64,000 nt of DNA from Cryptomeria japonica (lineage: Eukaryota; Streptophyta; Pinopsida; Cupressales; Cupressaceae): positions 140,682,897-140,746,896 of the forward strand of contig NC_081407.1 of the NCBI RefSeq assembly GCF_030272615.1. The letters are read 5' to 3'. The notes beneath the pieces are model-generated. The model did not search any database, was not told the origin of the DNA, and saw only the letters and a program-made list of their open reading frames with translations. Made by a program: the position numbers and the translations under genes. Positions 32,269-43,110 of the stretch are shown in pieces. Within the stretch, counting starts at the first letter, position 1. The number at the start of each line of letters is the position of its first letter.

Positions 32269-33739
32269 TGTATGTGGGAAAAGCGGGTCGATGAAACTCA
32301 AAATGTGAAAAATGATGTTCCAAGGGGCTTGTCCACACACCCACATGACTTCTTGGTGCAAGTTATGGAGTCATGACAAATGACTCAACTTCCAAAGGTA
32401 GGTTCCATGGTTCTCTATCTCACAAGGTCCCTCAAGCCAATGCATTTGCTCTCAGATCACTGAGCAAAGTGACTTAGGGATGACGAATGCAAGAACGAGG
32501 GATGCTTTAGATTGATTTTAACATGAATGCATCCTATTTATGCATGATTCTACAAATGAGTTAAACTAGATGATAAGATGACAAGGTTAGTAACAATGCT
32601 ATCCTAACATGATATACTAGTTAATGATTTAAACTAATGATAACAGAAATACTCTAAAATGCTTATTAGATTAATTCCTATTATAAAGAGAGGCTAGATG
32701 TATTGATAAAATTGAGCATAAATGAGACACTAAAAGCTTGGATCCCCTAAAATGGAGGAATGAGAGCTCTATTTATAGGGAAAATAGGGCAATGGATGGT
32801 CAAGATTGGAGGAGTTAATAAAGGGTCAGGATTGAAAGTTATCAATACATGTTTACAATTTTCACCAATGAAATGGTGACAATTGTCAACATGAGACTGC
32901 TTGAGGGGAGAGGTAAGAAGCATTAAATGCTTGAGAAGACCTCATGGTTACCTTAGAAGGTAAGGGTTAAGGTTAGGTTAAGGTTATCCATTGGATAAAG
33001 CTTTTACCCAAAGGGTAAACTCTTGTGCAAGGGTTAAAGGGATAACCATGGTCAAAGCAATGAATGCTTGATGAGACCTCTGGGTTAGATGAGGGTTGAG
33101 TTAGGAAAAAAGTCTCTAATCATGCCACAAAGGGTTAGTTAACCATTAATGGTTTGAAGACTGGGGACAAATTTGTAAGAGTCCTTCCAAATTTGGGGGT
33201 ATTCAACAAGTTAGTTTGTTGAAGGCATAAAGGCTTTAATGCCTTTTGAAGACTTTACTCCAAATTTGAGAAGAGACCTCCTCAAATTTAGGGAAAGGGG
33301 ATAATGGATGGGTTTAGGCTAATTGATTAGGATTAGATGGATTCTAGAAGAAATTAGGAAGAGTGTTAGGAGGCAAGTGGGAGATGTAGGAAAATGCAAG
33401 TGGGTGGGGAAAATAGAATTTAATAAAATTATTTATTTCAATTTGGTTGCAGGTTGGGAAATTAAATAAATTAGATTTATTTAATTGGGGTAAACTATTT
33501 AATTAAATGTTAATTTAATTAAAAAGTAGAGAGAATGGATTTAATTAAATAAAATGATTTATTCAATTAAATGACATAAAAGATTTAAGTGAATTTAAAT
33601 AAATAAATTGGATAATTTATTTAATTAAATAGAAGAATGTGGATGATTTAATTAAATTAGATTTAACTAAATATAGGAATGAGAATAAAATGAACATTAA
33701 ATATTCATTTAGGAATGTGGTCATTTTTATACGTCTACA
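32269..33739 (-). repeat. Element B 5' LTR (1471 bp)
   Basis: Almost identical to 15205-16680, with a few percent differences and small indels. The minus-strand TATA box lies at about 32780-32767. It is flanked by ATAAC on the outside, one transition away from the left duplication ATAAT. Confidence 0.9.
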
Positions 33740-33744
33740 ATAAC

Positions 33745-34492
33745 AATATTGAAAGACTAAATAGATTCATCCACAAAAACCCTAGCCTAGCAACAACAAA
33801 GATCCACCATAACATATGAAGATTTCCCAAGACAATGTAAATCAACAAAATCACAAAGATTATACCATCACATATCCAATAGAGTTTGAATCTTCATTCT
33901 TCCTATCTCCATTGATCTTGCTTGATATATTTGCTCTCGAATTTTATGTGTGCACAAGAGCTCAACAAAGAACAGAAATGTGGTTGCAAGTAGGCTTGAT
34001 CGCATATGAAGGTTTGAAAGCGTAGTTGAGTGCTAGGAGGATTGATAATGAGAGAAGTTTCCTCTTATATAGAACACACTTTAGAAATGGAGAGATAAGA
34101 TTAAGAGGTGTAAAAGATAGATGGTCGGCCAGGATTAGAGGGTAGGTAGAGAAAATAAGAAAATAATGAGAGGGTAGGTAGTGTAGGAATTAAGATATGA
34201 ATGACATGTGTCATGGGTAGAAAAGGCTAATGAATTAATTAAATAAATAAATATTTATTTAATTAATAGAGGAAGTGGGATCAATTAAATAAATAAAAGT
34301 ATTTATTTAATTTAGGAAGAGGATAATTTAAATAAATAAAAGTATTTATTTAAATGAGGAAAGGCTCAGAAAAGGATAAATGAATTAATTAAATAAATAA
34401 ATATTTATTTAATTAATAGAATAATTAGGCTTAAATAATTAAATAAATAAAAATATTTATTTAATTAGACAAGACAATTTTAGGTCTCTACA
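33745..34492 (-). repeat. Element C 3' LTR, main piece
   Basis: It continues from 15204 after element B and ends TCTCTACA at 34492. The last 496 bp (33997-34492) match 44376-44871. A minus-strand TATA-like word TATATAAGAGG lies near 34060. Five AT-only palindromic blocks (core AAATAAATATTTATTT or AAGTATTTATTT) follow each other at 34225-34475. Confidence 0.82.
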
Positions 34493-34508
34493 TTTTGCCC
34501 CTCTTTGA
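34493..34508 (-). promoter_or_regulatory. Element C polypurine tract
   Basis: Minus-strand TCAAAGAGGGGCAAAA sits right before the LTR start TGTAGAGACC, the same as in element B. Confidence 0.78.
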
Positions 34509-34538
34509 GACAATGTAACTTGTCGCGTTGTTTCAAAG
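34503..34538 (-). other. Stem-loop abutting the element C polypurine tract
   Basis: CTTTGAGACAA (34503-34513) pairs with TTGTTTCAAAG (34528-34538) with one mismatch. The same position in D has a longer stem with different bases, and B a shorter one. Confidence 0.55.
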
Positions 34539-34591
34539 AAGATAAGATAAAATGATACAAAGTTGCCCCAAGATGGGAATGATATGCCCCT

Positions 34592-34640
34592 TCGAGAGAT
34601 TGGATGAAAATGTCTGAAAAGATCACAAACAATCTCTCGA
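34592..34640 (+). promoter_or_regulatory. Inverted repeat upstream of the element C antisense gene
   Basis: TCGAGAGATTG (34592-34602) and CAATCTCTCGA (34630-34640) are perfect inverted repeats. This corresponds in position to the GGGAGATGAAT/ATTCATCTCCC pair of element B; both right arms are followed by the TAAGAA word. Confidence 0.55.
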
Positions 34641-34735
34641 TAAGAAAGAAAGGCTAGAAAGGACTAACAAGATAGGATAGAGTGACAGAGTAACGAGATA
34701 AAGAAGATTGACTCAGGAAACGAGGGCTAGGGTAG

Positions 34736-34746
34736 TCTATAAGATA
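34736..34746 (+). promoter_or_regulatory. TATA-like box of the element C antisense gene
   Basis: TCTATAAGATA lies about 90 bp upstream of the ATG at 34829. It corresponds to the CTATAAAAAGG of element B. Confidence 0.45.
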
Positions 34747-34828
34747 GACTACGAGGGAAAACATCCTCATTGTCATCCACACACCTAAGAGATTAGAGTG
34801 CAGAGAGAGTAGAGAGCAGTCAGCAGTG

Positions 34829-36779
34829 ATGGCATTGGTGCATAGATTCGATCACGTTCGTCGATATCAGAGGCCAGCAGATGCAGGAGAGCTAGTGAGT
34901 ACCACAAAACCTCCTTGTATCTTGTTGCATTAATTATTGTCCTAAATGCATGTTAGGTAGGTCAATAAATGCATATTAGGTAGGTCTATAAATGCATATT
35001 AGGTAGGTCTAATAAATTGTCAAGCGGGTCAAAAGACGTTAAGGTGCGTTTGCATTGGTGTCAGGCGCGTATGGGTTGGTTAGGCACATCTATGGAGAAT
35101 TGAAACGTGTCTATGGTTTGAAAGGAATTTGTGTCAAATGTGAGCACGTTTGTGAAATGCAGGCACATTTGTGCAGGGCAGGCACGTATGTGCAGAATAG
35201 AGGCACGTATGTGCAGAACAGAGTCACGTCTGTGTGTTTCAGGTGCGTCTATGAAATGTAGAAATGCCTGTGAAGTATGTAAGCGTGTTTGTGTCATGAA
35301 TGTGCGTTTATGTCTTCAAGGTCGAATTGACAGTTATGTGATAAACATACATTGTCAATTGGATAAGTTGTTGAGAGGATACACTCAAATAGGTCCTCTA
35401 GGGAAGACTAGGATAACAAATAGGGCTAGGATTGACAATTTTGTGATAGAACATACGTTGCCAATTAGGAAACTACTCAAGAGGATACACTCAAGCAGAG
35501 GCCCTAGGATAGGATAAAGCAAGGCACTTTGTGATGAACAGGGAGTACCATAGAAATTGATAGTTCTTTGATAGAACATATGTTGTCAATTGGATTTGGC
35601 TAAAATTGACAATTTTGTGATAGATTATACATTTTCAATTGGATAAGCTACTCAAGTAGGTGTCCTAAAAGATAAAAGAAGCACTTTGTGATGAACAAGG
35701 AATGCTACTAGGATAGAGTGTCATATGATAAATATAAGCACTAGGATAAAAAAGCAACACTTTGTGATGAACAAGGAGTACTACTGGGATAGAGTGCAAT
35801 ATGATAGATATAATCACTAGGATAAAAAATAGCACTTTGTGATGAATAGGGAGTACCACTAGGATTTACATAGTTGAGTTGCTTGACTGCAGGAGGACCT
35901 ACCTATGCTAGAGTCATGAGAGAGATCCCTTCGACTCAGGGGTTACGAGTAGAGATGACATTTGAGGATAGAGAAGCAATGGAGGTCATGGGCTTGCGAT
36001 GCATTATGTATATGTCTGAGTTTCAGGTGAACATGGGATTTTTGGCTGCATTAGCTGAGAGATGGCACTCAAAGACATGCACTTTTCATTTTTCAATGGG
36101 TGAGATGACAGTCACCTTAGAGGATGTGTACAGGATACTGAGGATACCGATCGTTGGGGAGCTGGTTCCTTACGATCGAGAGGGAGACATGGATGCACTG
36201 AGACGAGTGTTTCAGGATCCAGGACTTGAGATGAGGGCAGGACATGGACAGTGACAACCACTAGAGCAGCCACAGGGATACGGTGAGGAGGGAGGAGAGG
36301 AGGAGGATGAGCTACTATCCTTGAGAGATATCTACTAGGGACAGGTAGATGAGATTCAAGATCTAGAGAGGGATGGGGCTAGGCTCAGGAGATAGTTGAG
36401 AGACACTGAGCGAGAGAGAGATCAAGCTATTTAGCACTACACAGAGGTTGAGGTAGCACTGAGGGTAGGCAGGCAGGCAGCAGAGGACACAGGGGTCGGA
36501 TACGCCTATGTTCTATGGGCGGGGGAGGAGATAGCCTACTGGAGAGACCTGTATTATGGAGTGCTGCCACCAGATCAGTGGGCCAGGAGCTTACAAAGAC
36601 CATTGCAGACTATGATGACCACTGGAGGGAGAGACAGGAAACAGGCGTCTAGTGGTGGGGTCATGGGTCCTCCACCATCACCAGATAGAGGGGGCAGGAG
36701 AGATGATCTTGGGGCAAGGACTTCCAGAGCTTAGACTCCATCGAGGTCAGCTGGCTCCGAGGGACGGAGTTCATCATAG
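34829..36779 (+). pseudogene. Antisense PMD gene of element C, two exons, shortened
   Basis: Exon 1 (34829-34894, 22 codons) reads MALVHRFDHVRRYQRP... and ends at CTA|GTGAGT. The intron is about 1.0 kb, as in element B (1003 bp there). The good acceptor TGACTGCAG at 35892 is one base out of frame, while an upstream TACATAG (35873) keeps the frame. Exon 2 has LAALAERWHSKTCTFHFSMG, EMTVTLEDVYRILRIPIVG and LVPYDREGDMDALRR. The second half of the PMD core and the RG tail of B are absent; instead a charged helical C-terminus follows in one frame with five nonsense codons, to TAG 36777-36779. Exon 1 motif HRFxxVRRYQRP is shared with B. Confidence 0.72.
35035..35325 (+). repeat. GCACGTYTRTG motif array in the element C antisense intron
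   Basis: About thirteen copies of a degenerate word, best copies GGCACGTATGTGCAGAA (two adjacent, from about 35179), others CACGTTTGTG, GCACATTTGTG, GTGCGTCTATG, GTGTTTGTG, at roughly 20-25 bp spacing. This occupies the same intron as the TAGCGCAT array in element B, with a different word. The reverse complement occurs in the gag leader of C. Confidence 0.78.
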
Positions 36780-36902
36780 TCTTAGAGGGCTCCCTATATA
36801 TCCATTTTTTGTACCATGTTTGTATGATGATGTAGACACCTTTGGGTGATTTTGTAGCCATGTGATTTTGACATCATTGTATCATGACACTTATGATTTT
36901 TG

Positions 36903-36929
36903 ATATATATATATATATATATATATATG
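36903..36929. repeat. (TA)n microsatellite
   Basis: Uninterrupted TA dinucleotides just past the antisense gene, followed by ATG-rich DNA to about 37220 that resembles the repeat-rich 3' flank in element B. Confidence 0.85.
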
Positions 36930-38357
36930 AGATGATCCATCTCTGTGGTAGCTATATGCATGTGTAGCTATGTGATGCTTATGATATGGATGCAAATATG
37001 TACATGATGAAATGCAATATATTTTTGTTCTTTTCTGTTTTTAATATGTTATGAAAATGTGGATGTATGAAATGCAGATGAATATGATAATGCAAAAGAT
37101 GAGATGCATGATGAAAATGTAAAATATGCTAACATGTATTATGTGTAGGATATGATGCAATTATGATATCTATATGTATGAAATGCTAATATGTGGTAAT
37201 ACAGGTGCATACTACATGAAATGCAGATATTTTTGGCATGTCATTATACTTAGTCATGTGATAGCGGGCTACACAGACTCAAGAAGGACGATGGAGGTCA
37301 ATCAAGAAAGGGGGATGGAAGATAGAATATATGGAAGTGAAAGAACTTATTGTGCTTTATCATCATTGAGCTTTATTATGGCAAATAGGTTATGACAATC
37401 CAAATATATGTTCGACCCAGAAAGTCATTGTACCCGTTTGCATGGAGATCAGACAGTTGCAAACAAAGAATGCCCCAGTTCATACTAGACTCATAGCGTC
37501 CTAATATCCTTGGACAAGTCATAGCATTACTAAGAGACAATTCATAGACAACAAAGAAAAATAGGTGACGATACCCCATCCTCACCTTTCTAGTCAAAGA
37601 CATCTTGGAGATAAAATCTCTAGTCAGAGACATCCTGAAAAAGCTAAAAGACATGTCACCAAAAGATAAAATCAAAAGAAAACCAAGACTCGACACCAAC
37701 ATCCAATGTAGTCCTCAATTTTAGTGTCTCTTGTCACTTGTATAATTCTAGTTGATTGTGGTCACAATGTTGTCGTTCACAAAAGGATAAATAACATTGA
37801 ACCATAATGTTGTCTGAGTCTGTTGAAAGAGTTGATTTGTTGAAGCCCATTGTTGTTGTTCACATCTCATCTGAAATTGACCACATCCATGAAACTGATA
37901 CTTTATTGTGGAGAAGGCATAACTTTATTGCGGATCTGTGATGCTCTTAGTTCCACCCCATCACTAGACGTAGGATTTTCCTTAGCCACAGATAGGAGCT
38001 GATTTTTTATGGATGGAAAGGGTGAAAAGGAGGGATTATTATGAATGGCTAACCAATTTGAGGTAGATCAATAACAAGCCATGATGGGAATGAGTAAGTT
38101 TATTATGGATGGATAGGTTGTGAGTGCGTGCAAAGTGAAGGGGTGAGATTGAATCTTGAAGGAGGGAGGAGAAATGTCTCTACGCATGGCGCTGGTAACC
38201 TAGTTTTCACCACGATACTTGCCCAGGGTGCCAATGAAGTGGTTTTCACCGTTGGACGGATTTATTTCTCTTTACTTTTCTTTTTTTCAATTTTTTCAAT
38301 TTTTCAATTTTTTTTATGATTTTTTTTGTATTTTTTATATTAGGATATTCCGAAGAG
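36930..38357. other. Element C region between antisense gene and integrase tail
   Basis: No coding frame supported. The right end shares short segments with 21480-21680 of element B (for example CAAGCCATG.TGGGA and TTTTCACCA), so it is the same part of the element, diverged. Confidence 0.45.
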
Positions 38358-38555
38358 CTATGTGTAAAACGTGCAAAGGTGAATGTTGTTGATAGGATCT
38401 TCCAAAGGTTTTTTATTTGGTGTCAAAAGCTGATATGCACCTGATCCATAGACTATTGTGATGACATAAAGACCCAACCAATTTGGTTCGAACTTGCCCT
38501 TCTTCTCTCCGTCTTGCCGATTTTTAGGATTCTCCTTGAGAACTAAGTCACCCAC
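38358..38555 (-). pseudogene. Element C integrase C-terminal tail
   Basis: The frame MGDLVLKENPKNRQDGEKKG, then KFEPNWLGLYVI, YGSGAYQL and NNIHLCTFY matches the integrase end of element B (IGDLVLKENP, KFEPNWLGPY). The catalytic core, reverse transcriptase and RNase H that should lie upstream are absent: protease-linked sequence starts within ~450 bp. Confidence 0.8.
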
Positions 38556-39580
38556 CTCAAATGTACGAGGCTTTACCTTATTATTGTAGCTACATTGTTC
38601 CTTGACTGAATGATGGGTAGCTCAAGTGATTGTCTTCCTTGATAAAGAAACTGAGATAGAATTACTAGTGTGTGGACTACACCGGCCCATATGCATGTCA
38701 TCGAAAGAAGTTTGGGCATCCCTGATAACAAAGTCCCTCGAGGAAGCTCCATTAAAGGTCCATGATGTATCACTGGAAGGGAATGGATGTGTGGAACAAG
38801 TGGATGAGGAATGAAGTCTTATGATTGCGAAAAGAAGTGAAAGTAGCATGGCATGATGGAGACTTAGGATCAACAAGTATTCTTTTGACTCGAAATTTTA
38901 GAACTTTTGCCCCCAGTTATTTTAATATTAGGGGAGATCATCTCTTGCTCTTTTTTCTTCATAGTATTTTTATTCTTGACTTTGATTTTTGTAGAGTCCA
39001 ATAGCTTTTGATTTTGATTTGGACTAAAGGATTTCTTTATTTTTGACTTTTAGATTTTTCTTTTCAAAGCTTGATTTTTCATCCCCAATGAGTAAGGGCT
39101 TTTCTAATTCTTGTTGATCCAAGTCTAGGAGTAGAATAGAAATGGAATGAGTGAATGAAATGGTAAATTTATGTGAGTTCTCAAGAGGGATGGCGATACG
39201 CTCAATATAGTCTTTGTTGGAACCACTCTTAGGACTATTAATATCAAGAGTTTCTTGCACCACTAGAGGAGATTTACATTCGGACTTAGCAACCACAACA
39301 CTAGGTGGTTCACACCCAATTCCTTGCAAATTATTTATAGATTGTTCCTATTGACAGAATACCTTAGGAGATAGTGGGAGTTGATCAACATGAAAGATAT
39401 ACTCACCACATCCCATGTCCTTAATCTTGAATTCTTCTTTGATCTCTACTTGTTTTGATGTAGAAGCTTTCAAGGATTCTGGATCAACATATGCTGATGA
39501 AGGAACAACCTCTTGATTGACTGGGATTGTTATTTCTGATCTAGGTCATAGATTGTTACAATATATGAATGGGTTTGGAT
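38556..39580 (-). other. Element C deletion junction and post-protease remnant
   Basis: The pol core should lie here. Instead there are ~450 bp without recognisable domains, then a minus-strand frame 39329-39024 (CKSPLVVQETLDINSP...) that resembles the charged segment after the protease. The deletion of at least 3 kb relative to B ends somewhere in 38560-39000. Confidence 0.5.
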
Positions 39581-40530
39581 CAGCTTTGAGTCACTTCAAC
39601 TCCATTGTGTGGGAACTTGATACATTGATGATATTTAGATGTGACTACCCTCATCTCATGAATCCATGGGCATCCTAGCAATATGTTGTATGTGAGCTCT
39701 AGATCAAGGACTTGACAAACCACATCCTTTGTAACTAGCCCTACTTTGAGATGTAAGGTGACTTTGCCTTTGGATGAGCGATCTTCATCATCATATGCCT
39801 TAATGGTGATTGCATGTGTAGAATTCACAACCTTTTCAGAATATCCCAATTGTTTAAGAGTGTTTAATGTACATATATTGAGACCATGTTCTCCATCTAT
39901 CAGGACTCGTTTTATTTGGTGTTTGTGTAGGAAGGCTTCAATGTGTAAAGGTGCATTATGCGGTTGGCTTACGGAGGCGTTCACAGCTTCGGTGAGTGTA
40001 AGAGAATGTGGAATGGAAAGATATCCCACCATGGCTTGAAACTGATCCACATTCAGATTAGTGGGTACAGAGGTTTCTCTCAAAGTTTTATCAAGTATGG
40101 CTTTATGAGAAGGAGAGATACGCAACAGTTCTAGGATTGAGATAAGCACGGGTGTCTTCCCTAATTGTTCTACTAGGTCGTACTCAGTTTTGGCCGATGA
40201 GGAAATGGTGGTTTTAGCTGGAGCACCTTGCAGGGTGACCTTACCTCGATGAATTGTGACATTACATTCGAAGGTAGATTCAGAAGAAGGTCCAATGCCT
40301 TTTAGGACAACTTTGGCTCTTTGGGTAGAACTTTCAGGTGTTTTGTCCTTTATGATAATAGTAGAAACATAGTTGTCCATTGAAATGTAATTAACGGTTG
40401 AATCATAATCATAGAACACTTTGGTATAGTTAGCTTTCTCATCTATGGCTTTGGTTTTTCCCCTGTCATGTTTAGGGAATGGTTCCTTAAATATCTCATG
40501 TTCTTGATTAGATGTATGTCCTTCGATCAA
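39580..40530 (-). pseudogene. Element C protease region
   Basis: An open 316-codon frame contains YDLVEQLGKTPVLISILELL, FQAMVGYLSIPHSLTL, HKHQIKRVLIDGEHGLNICT, ITIKAYDDEDRSSKGKVTLH and LDLELTYNILLGCPWIHEM, colinear with element B. The protease active site DGGS is DGEH here, so it would be inactive. An in-frame TGA/TAG follows at its 3' side and the G-patch region is not recognisable. Confidence 0.78.
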
Positions 40531-42439
40531 TAATATCTTGTATAATGTTCTTCAAGTGATGGCAATTTCTTGTTTTATGTCTCTTGCTCTTGTGATATTC
40601 GCAATACTCATCATCATTCCACCAATTTGGTTTGACTTTTGGCTCATATGGAGGATTGTCTGGAATTGTTATTATCTTGTTTGCCACTAGCTTCCTAAAA
40701 GCTGACTCAAGTGGTTCTCCCAATGGGGTGTATTTCCTTCATGGTTTTGAAGTTGCTTGATTATTTATTTGGTTGCTTGTAGAAGAACTTGATCCTGAAA
40801 GAATGATTTTTGGTCTCACTGTGTTAGCATCAACAACACCATCATTTACTGTGTTCTTGTTCTTGTTCCAAAATAGTGGCTTGTCCTTTCCTTTAAAATC
40901 CTCTTTATTTTCTTTGAATATCTTGATGATTCCTTGCTCAATTAAGGCCTTCTCTATTGCTAATCCTTTCTCAATGACATCCTTGAAAGTGGACAAACTA
41001 ACTTTCCTCAAGTCATAACCAATTTCTCTGTTGACATTTTTTGTAAACATCTCTAACATTTGTTTTTGTGGAATTTCACAAGAGCATCTGCTGGCTAAAT
41101 TCCTCCATCTTTGTAGGAATGATGAAAATGACTCCCCATCTTTTTGTTTGGTGTTGCACAAAGTGGTAAATGATATGTATGTCTCAATGTTATATGAGAA
41201 ATGTTGTATGAAAGCTTCTACTAGATCACCTCATGACTTAATTCTAGGTGGAAGTTGGGAGAACCATTCCATAGCTTGTTCACCTAAGCTTTGTGGAAAC
41301 AATCTCATCAAGTATGTTTCTTCTGTTGCTACCTCAATGCAAGTGGTGAAAAACTATCTTATATGTGCCTTAGGGTCCCCTTTGCCTCTATATTTATCAA
41401 ACTTATGTTTCACAAAATGTATAGGAAAATGAGGCATTGGAATGCTCCTATCAAATGGATAGGGACATATATCTCTCATTGTGTAAGCTAGTTTTGGTGT
41501 ATTGATGTCCTCCATCTTCTTTTGTAAGTCCTTTATCTATTGTTCCAAAAAATTTTTGGGTGGAGACCGACTTCTTGGACCATATCCCATGCCTGAGCCA
41601 ACAGGTGGAGGAGGAGAATACTACATTTATGGATGGTATTGATCATAAACATGCTCATATGGAGGAGGTCTAGAATGATAATGTGTGTGGGGACCACTTG
41701 ATATAGGGTCATAAGGCATATCATGAGTTTTCTCTTGTGTATTACCCCCAAATTTGACACGAGGTTTTCTTGTGTTCAAATATTGAGCATGCCTTTGGAT
41801 ATCCAATTGCTTTTGAGGTTGGTTCTTAGCATTGGTATGCAATTAAGTGTATTTATCTACATAAGATTTCCATAAAGGTTTGTGTAGACGTAGTTGTTCA
41901 TGAGATGTTCTTTTGTGAGTATCATAAGCTTGACCATGTGTATTTGGGATCTCAGGTTTTTGAAACAAGGATGATGGTGACTCAGGCACAAAACGTGGTC
42001 CTCTATTACCTCCACTATTAGGTCTCCTTTGATCCATGTTGAGTTGACTTTCTTGAGTAGGTTGATTTTCCACTATTTGTGACATGTCAAAATCACGAGG
42101 TATCTTAGCTCCACTTTGTGCCATCACTTGTAAGAAATATTGTCTATCTCTTCTCATGATCTCTTCAACCAATCTATTAAAATGGGGATCCATGATAGAG
42201 TCTTCCACTTCTGCTGAATGTATTGAAATGTTGTCAACATTGTCATTTTGGGCATCATTGTTGTTTGTCTTATCTAGGTTCTCAACATTATGAATGTTTC
42301 TATAGATGTCCATGTCAGGTAATATGGTATGATCATAATTGAAAAAGATATCATTGTCATACTCATAACCACTCATGTTTGTAGACTCTTGAGCCTCTTT
42401 AGCTTCTCTCCTAGATTTTTTGGAATAGGTTTCAACCAT
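40508..42439 (-). pseudogene. Element C gag
   Basis: It starts MVETYSKKSRREAKEAQEST at 42439 and passes through several frames. The N-terminal part has FNRLVEEIMRRDRQYFLQVM, as in elements B and D. The capsid-like domain includes LMRLFPQSLGEQAMEWFSQL (about 41300-41240) and LCNTKQKDGESFSSFLQRWR (41161). The knuckle region reads WWNDDEYCEYHKSKRHKTRN then CHHLKNIIQDIID near 40620-40520. TAG/TGA codons fall near 41842, 41533, 41236 and 40739. Confidence 0.8.
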
Positions 42440-42904
42440 GAACTAGGGCTTGACCAAGATGTGTGAGACTAGATGAAAATGAAAAGAGTATGGAAGACCA
42501 AGAGTTGGGTGGAATGTAAATGAATCTGAGGTGTACTTGCAATATCCAAAGTGAAAGACCAAGTATGTATGTAGTAGAGTAGGTGTGACTTCCAAAGAGG
42601 TGATAGGTCTCTTGATAAGGTAAGTTGACCTTGACTCCAAGTAAGACCAAATGAGACCCAAAGGTGATAGACCTTGATGAGGGACCACTTAGCAAAATGT
42701 TGTTGTATGTATTGTGTTGACAAAGAAAGATGAGGACAAGCAAGTGACCTTTGACTCAAGTTTAGACAAATGTGAATGTAATGCAAGATGTAAAGCAATG
42801 ATGAACTTTGTGAGACCTAGAAATAGGTTGAATTCTAGATGAAAACCTGGAAAATAACCTAGGAAGCTCAAGAATTCTGAAACTGATTGCTCTTGTTTGC
42901 TGGA

Positions 42905-43110
42905 CTGTAAATTTTCCTAATACTAAACACAAACATGCATGTATACTTCACAAATGTGGTTACCCAACACAAACATGACTAAACACTGCACATACGTCGT
43001 TCTAAGAATTTGAGTGAATGCAATTTGCTATGATAATACAAACGCGTTTCTATCATACACAGACACGGTTACAGGACAAAGATGTGTTTCTGTCAGACAT
43101 AGACACATTT
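42905..43110 (-). repeat. CAYARACRTG-type motif cluster in the element C leader
   Basis: On the plus strand CACAAACATG (twice), CACAAATGTG, CACATACGTC, ACAAACGCG, CACAGACACG, ACAAAGATGTG and CATAGACACA occur within 200 bp. Read in the gag sense this is CAYGTYTRTG, the word of the antisense intron array at 35035-35325. Confidence 0.65.

Larger units (their letters stand above)
15205..33739 (-). mobile_element. Element B: 18.5-kb Tat-lineage Ty3 retrotransposon with antisense PMD gene
   Basis: LTRs of 1476 and 1471 bp are flanked by ATAAT (15200-15204) and ATAAC (33740-33744). It reads on the minus strand: 5' LTR 33739-32269, tRNA-Lys primer site, long leader, leader ORF, gag, protease with G-patch, reverse transcriptase, RNase H, a second archaeal-type RNase H, integrase, then an antisense two-exon gene, the polypurine tract and the 3' LTR 16680-15205. 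The double RNase H and antisense extra ORF are marks of the Tat (Tat/Ogre/Retand) lineage. The LTRs differ by only a few percent, but the coding frames carry stops and frameshifts. Confidence 0.9.

Noticed and set aside
34829-36779. Antisense PMD genes as independent host PMD genes
   Set aside because: Both lie between polypurine tract and integrase end of the same kind of element, share position and intron, and are decayed to the same degree as gag-pol; they belong to the elements.
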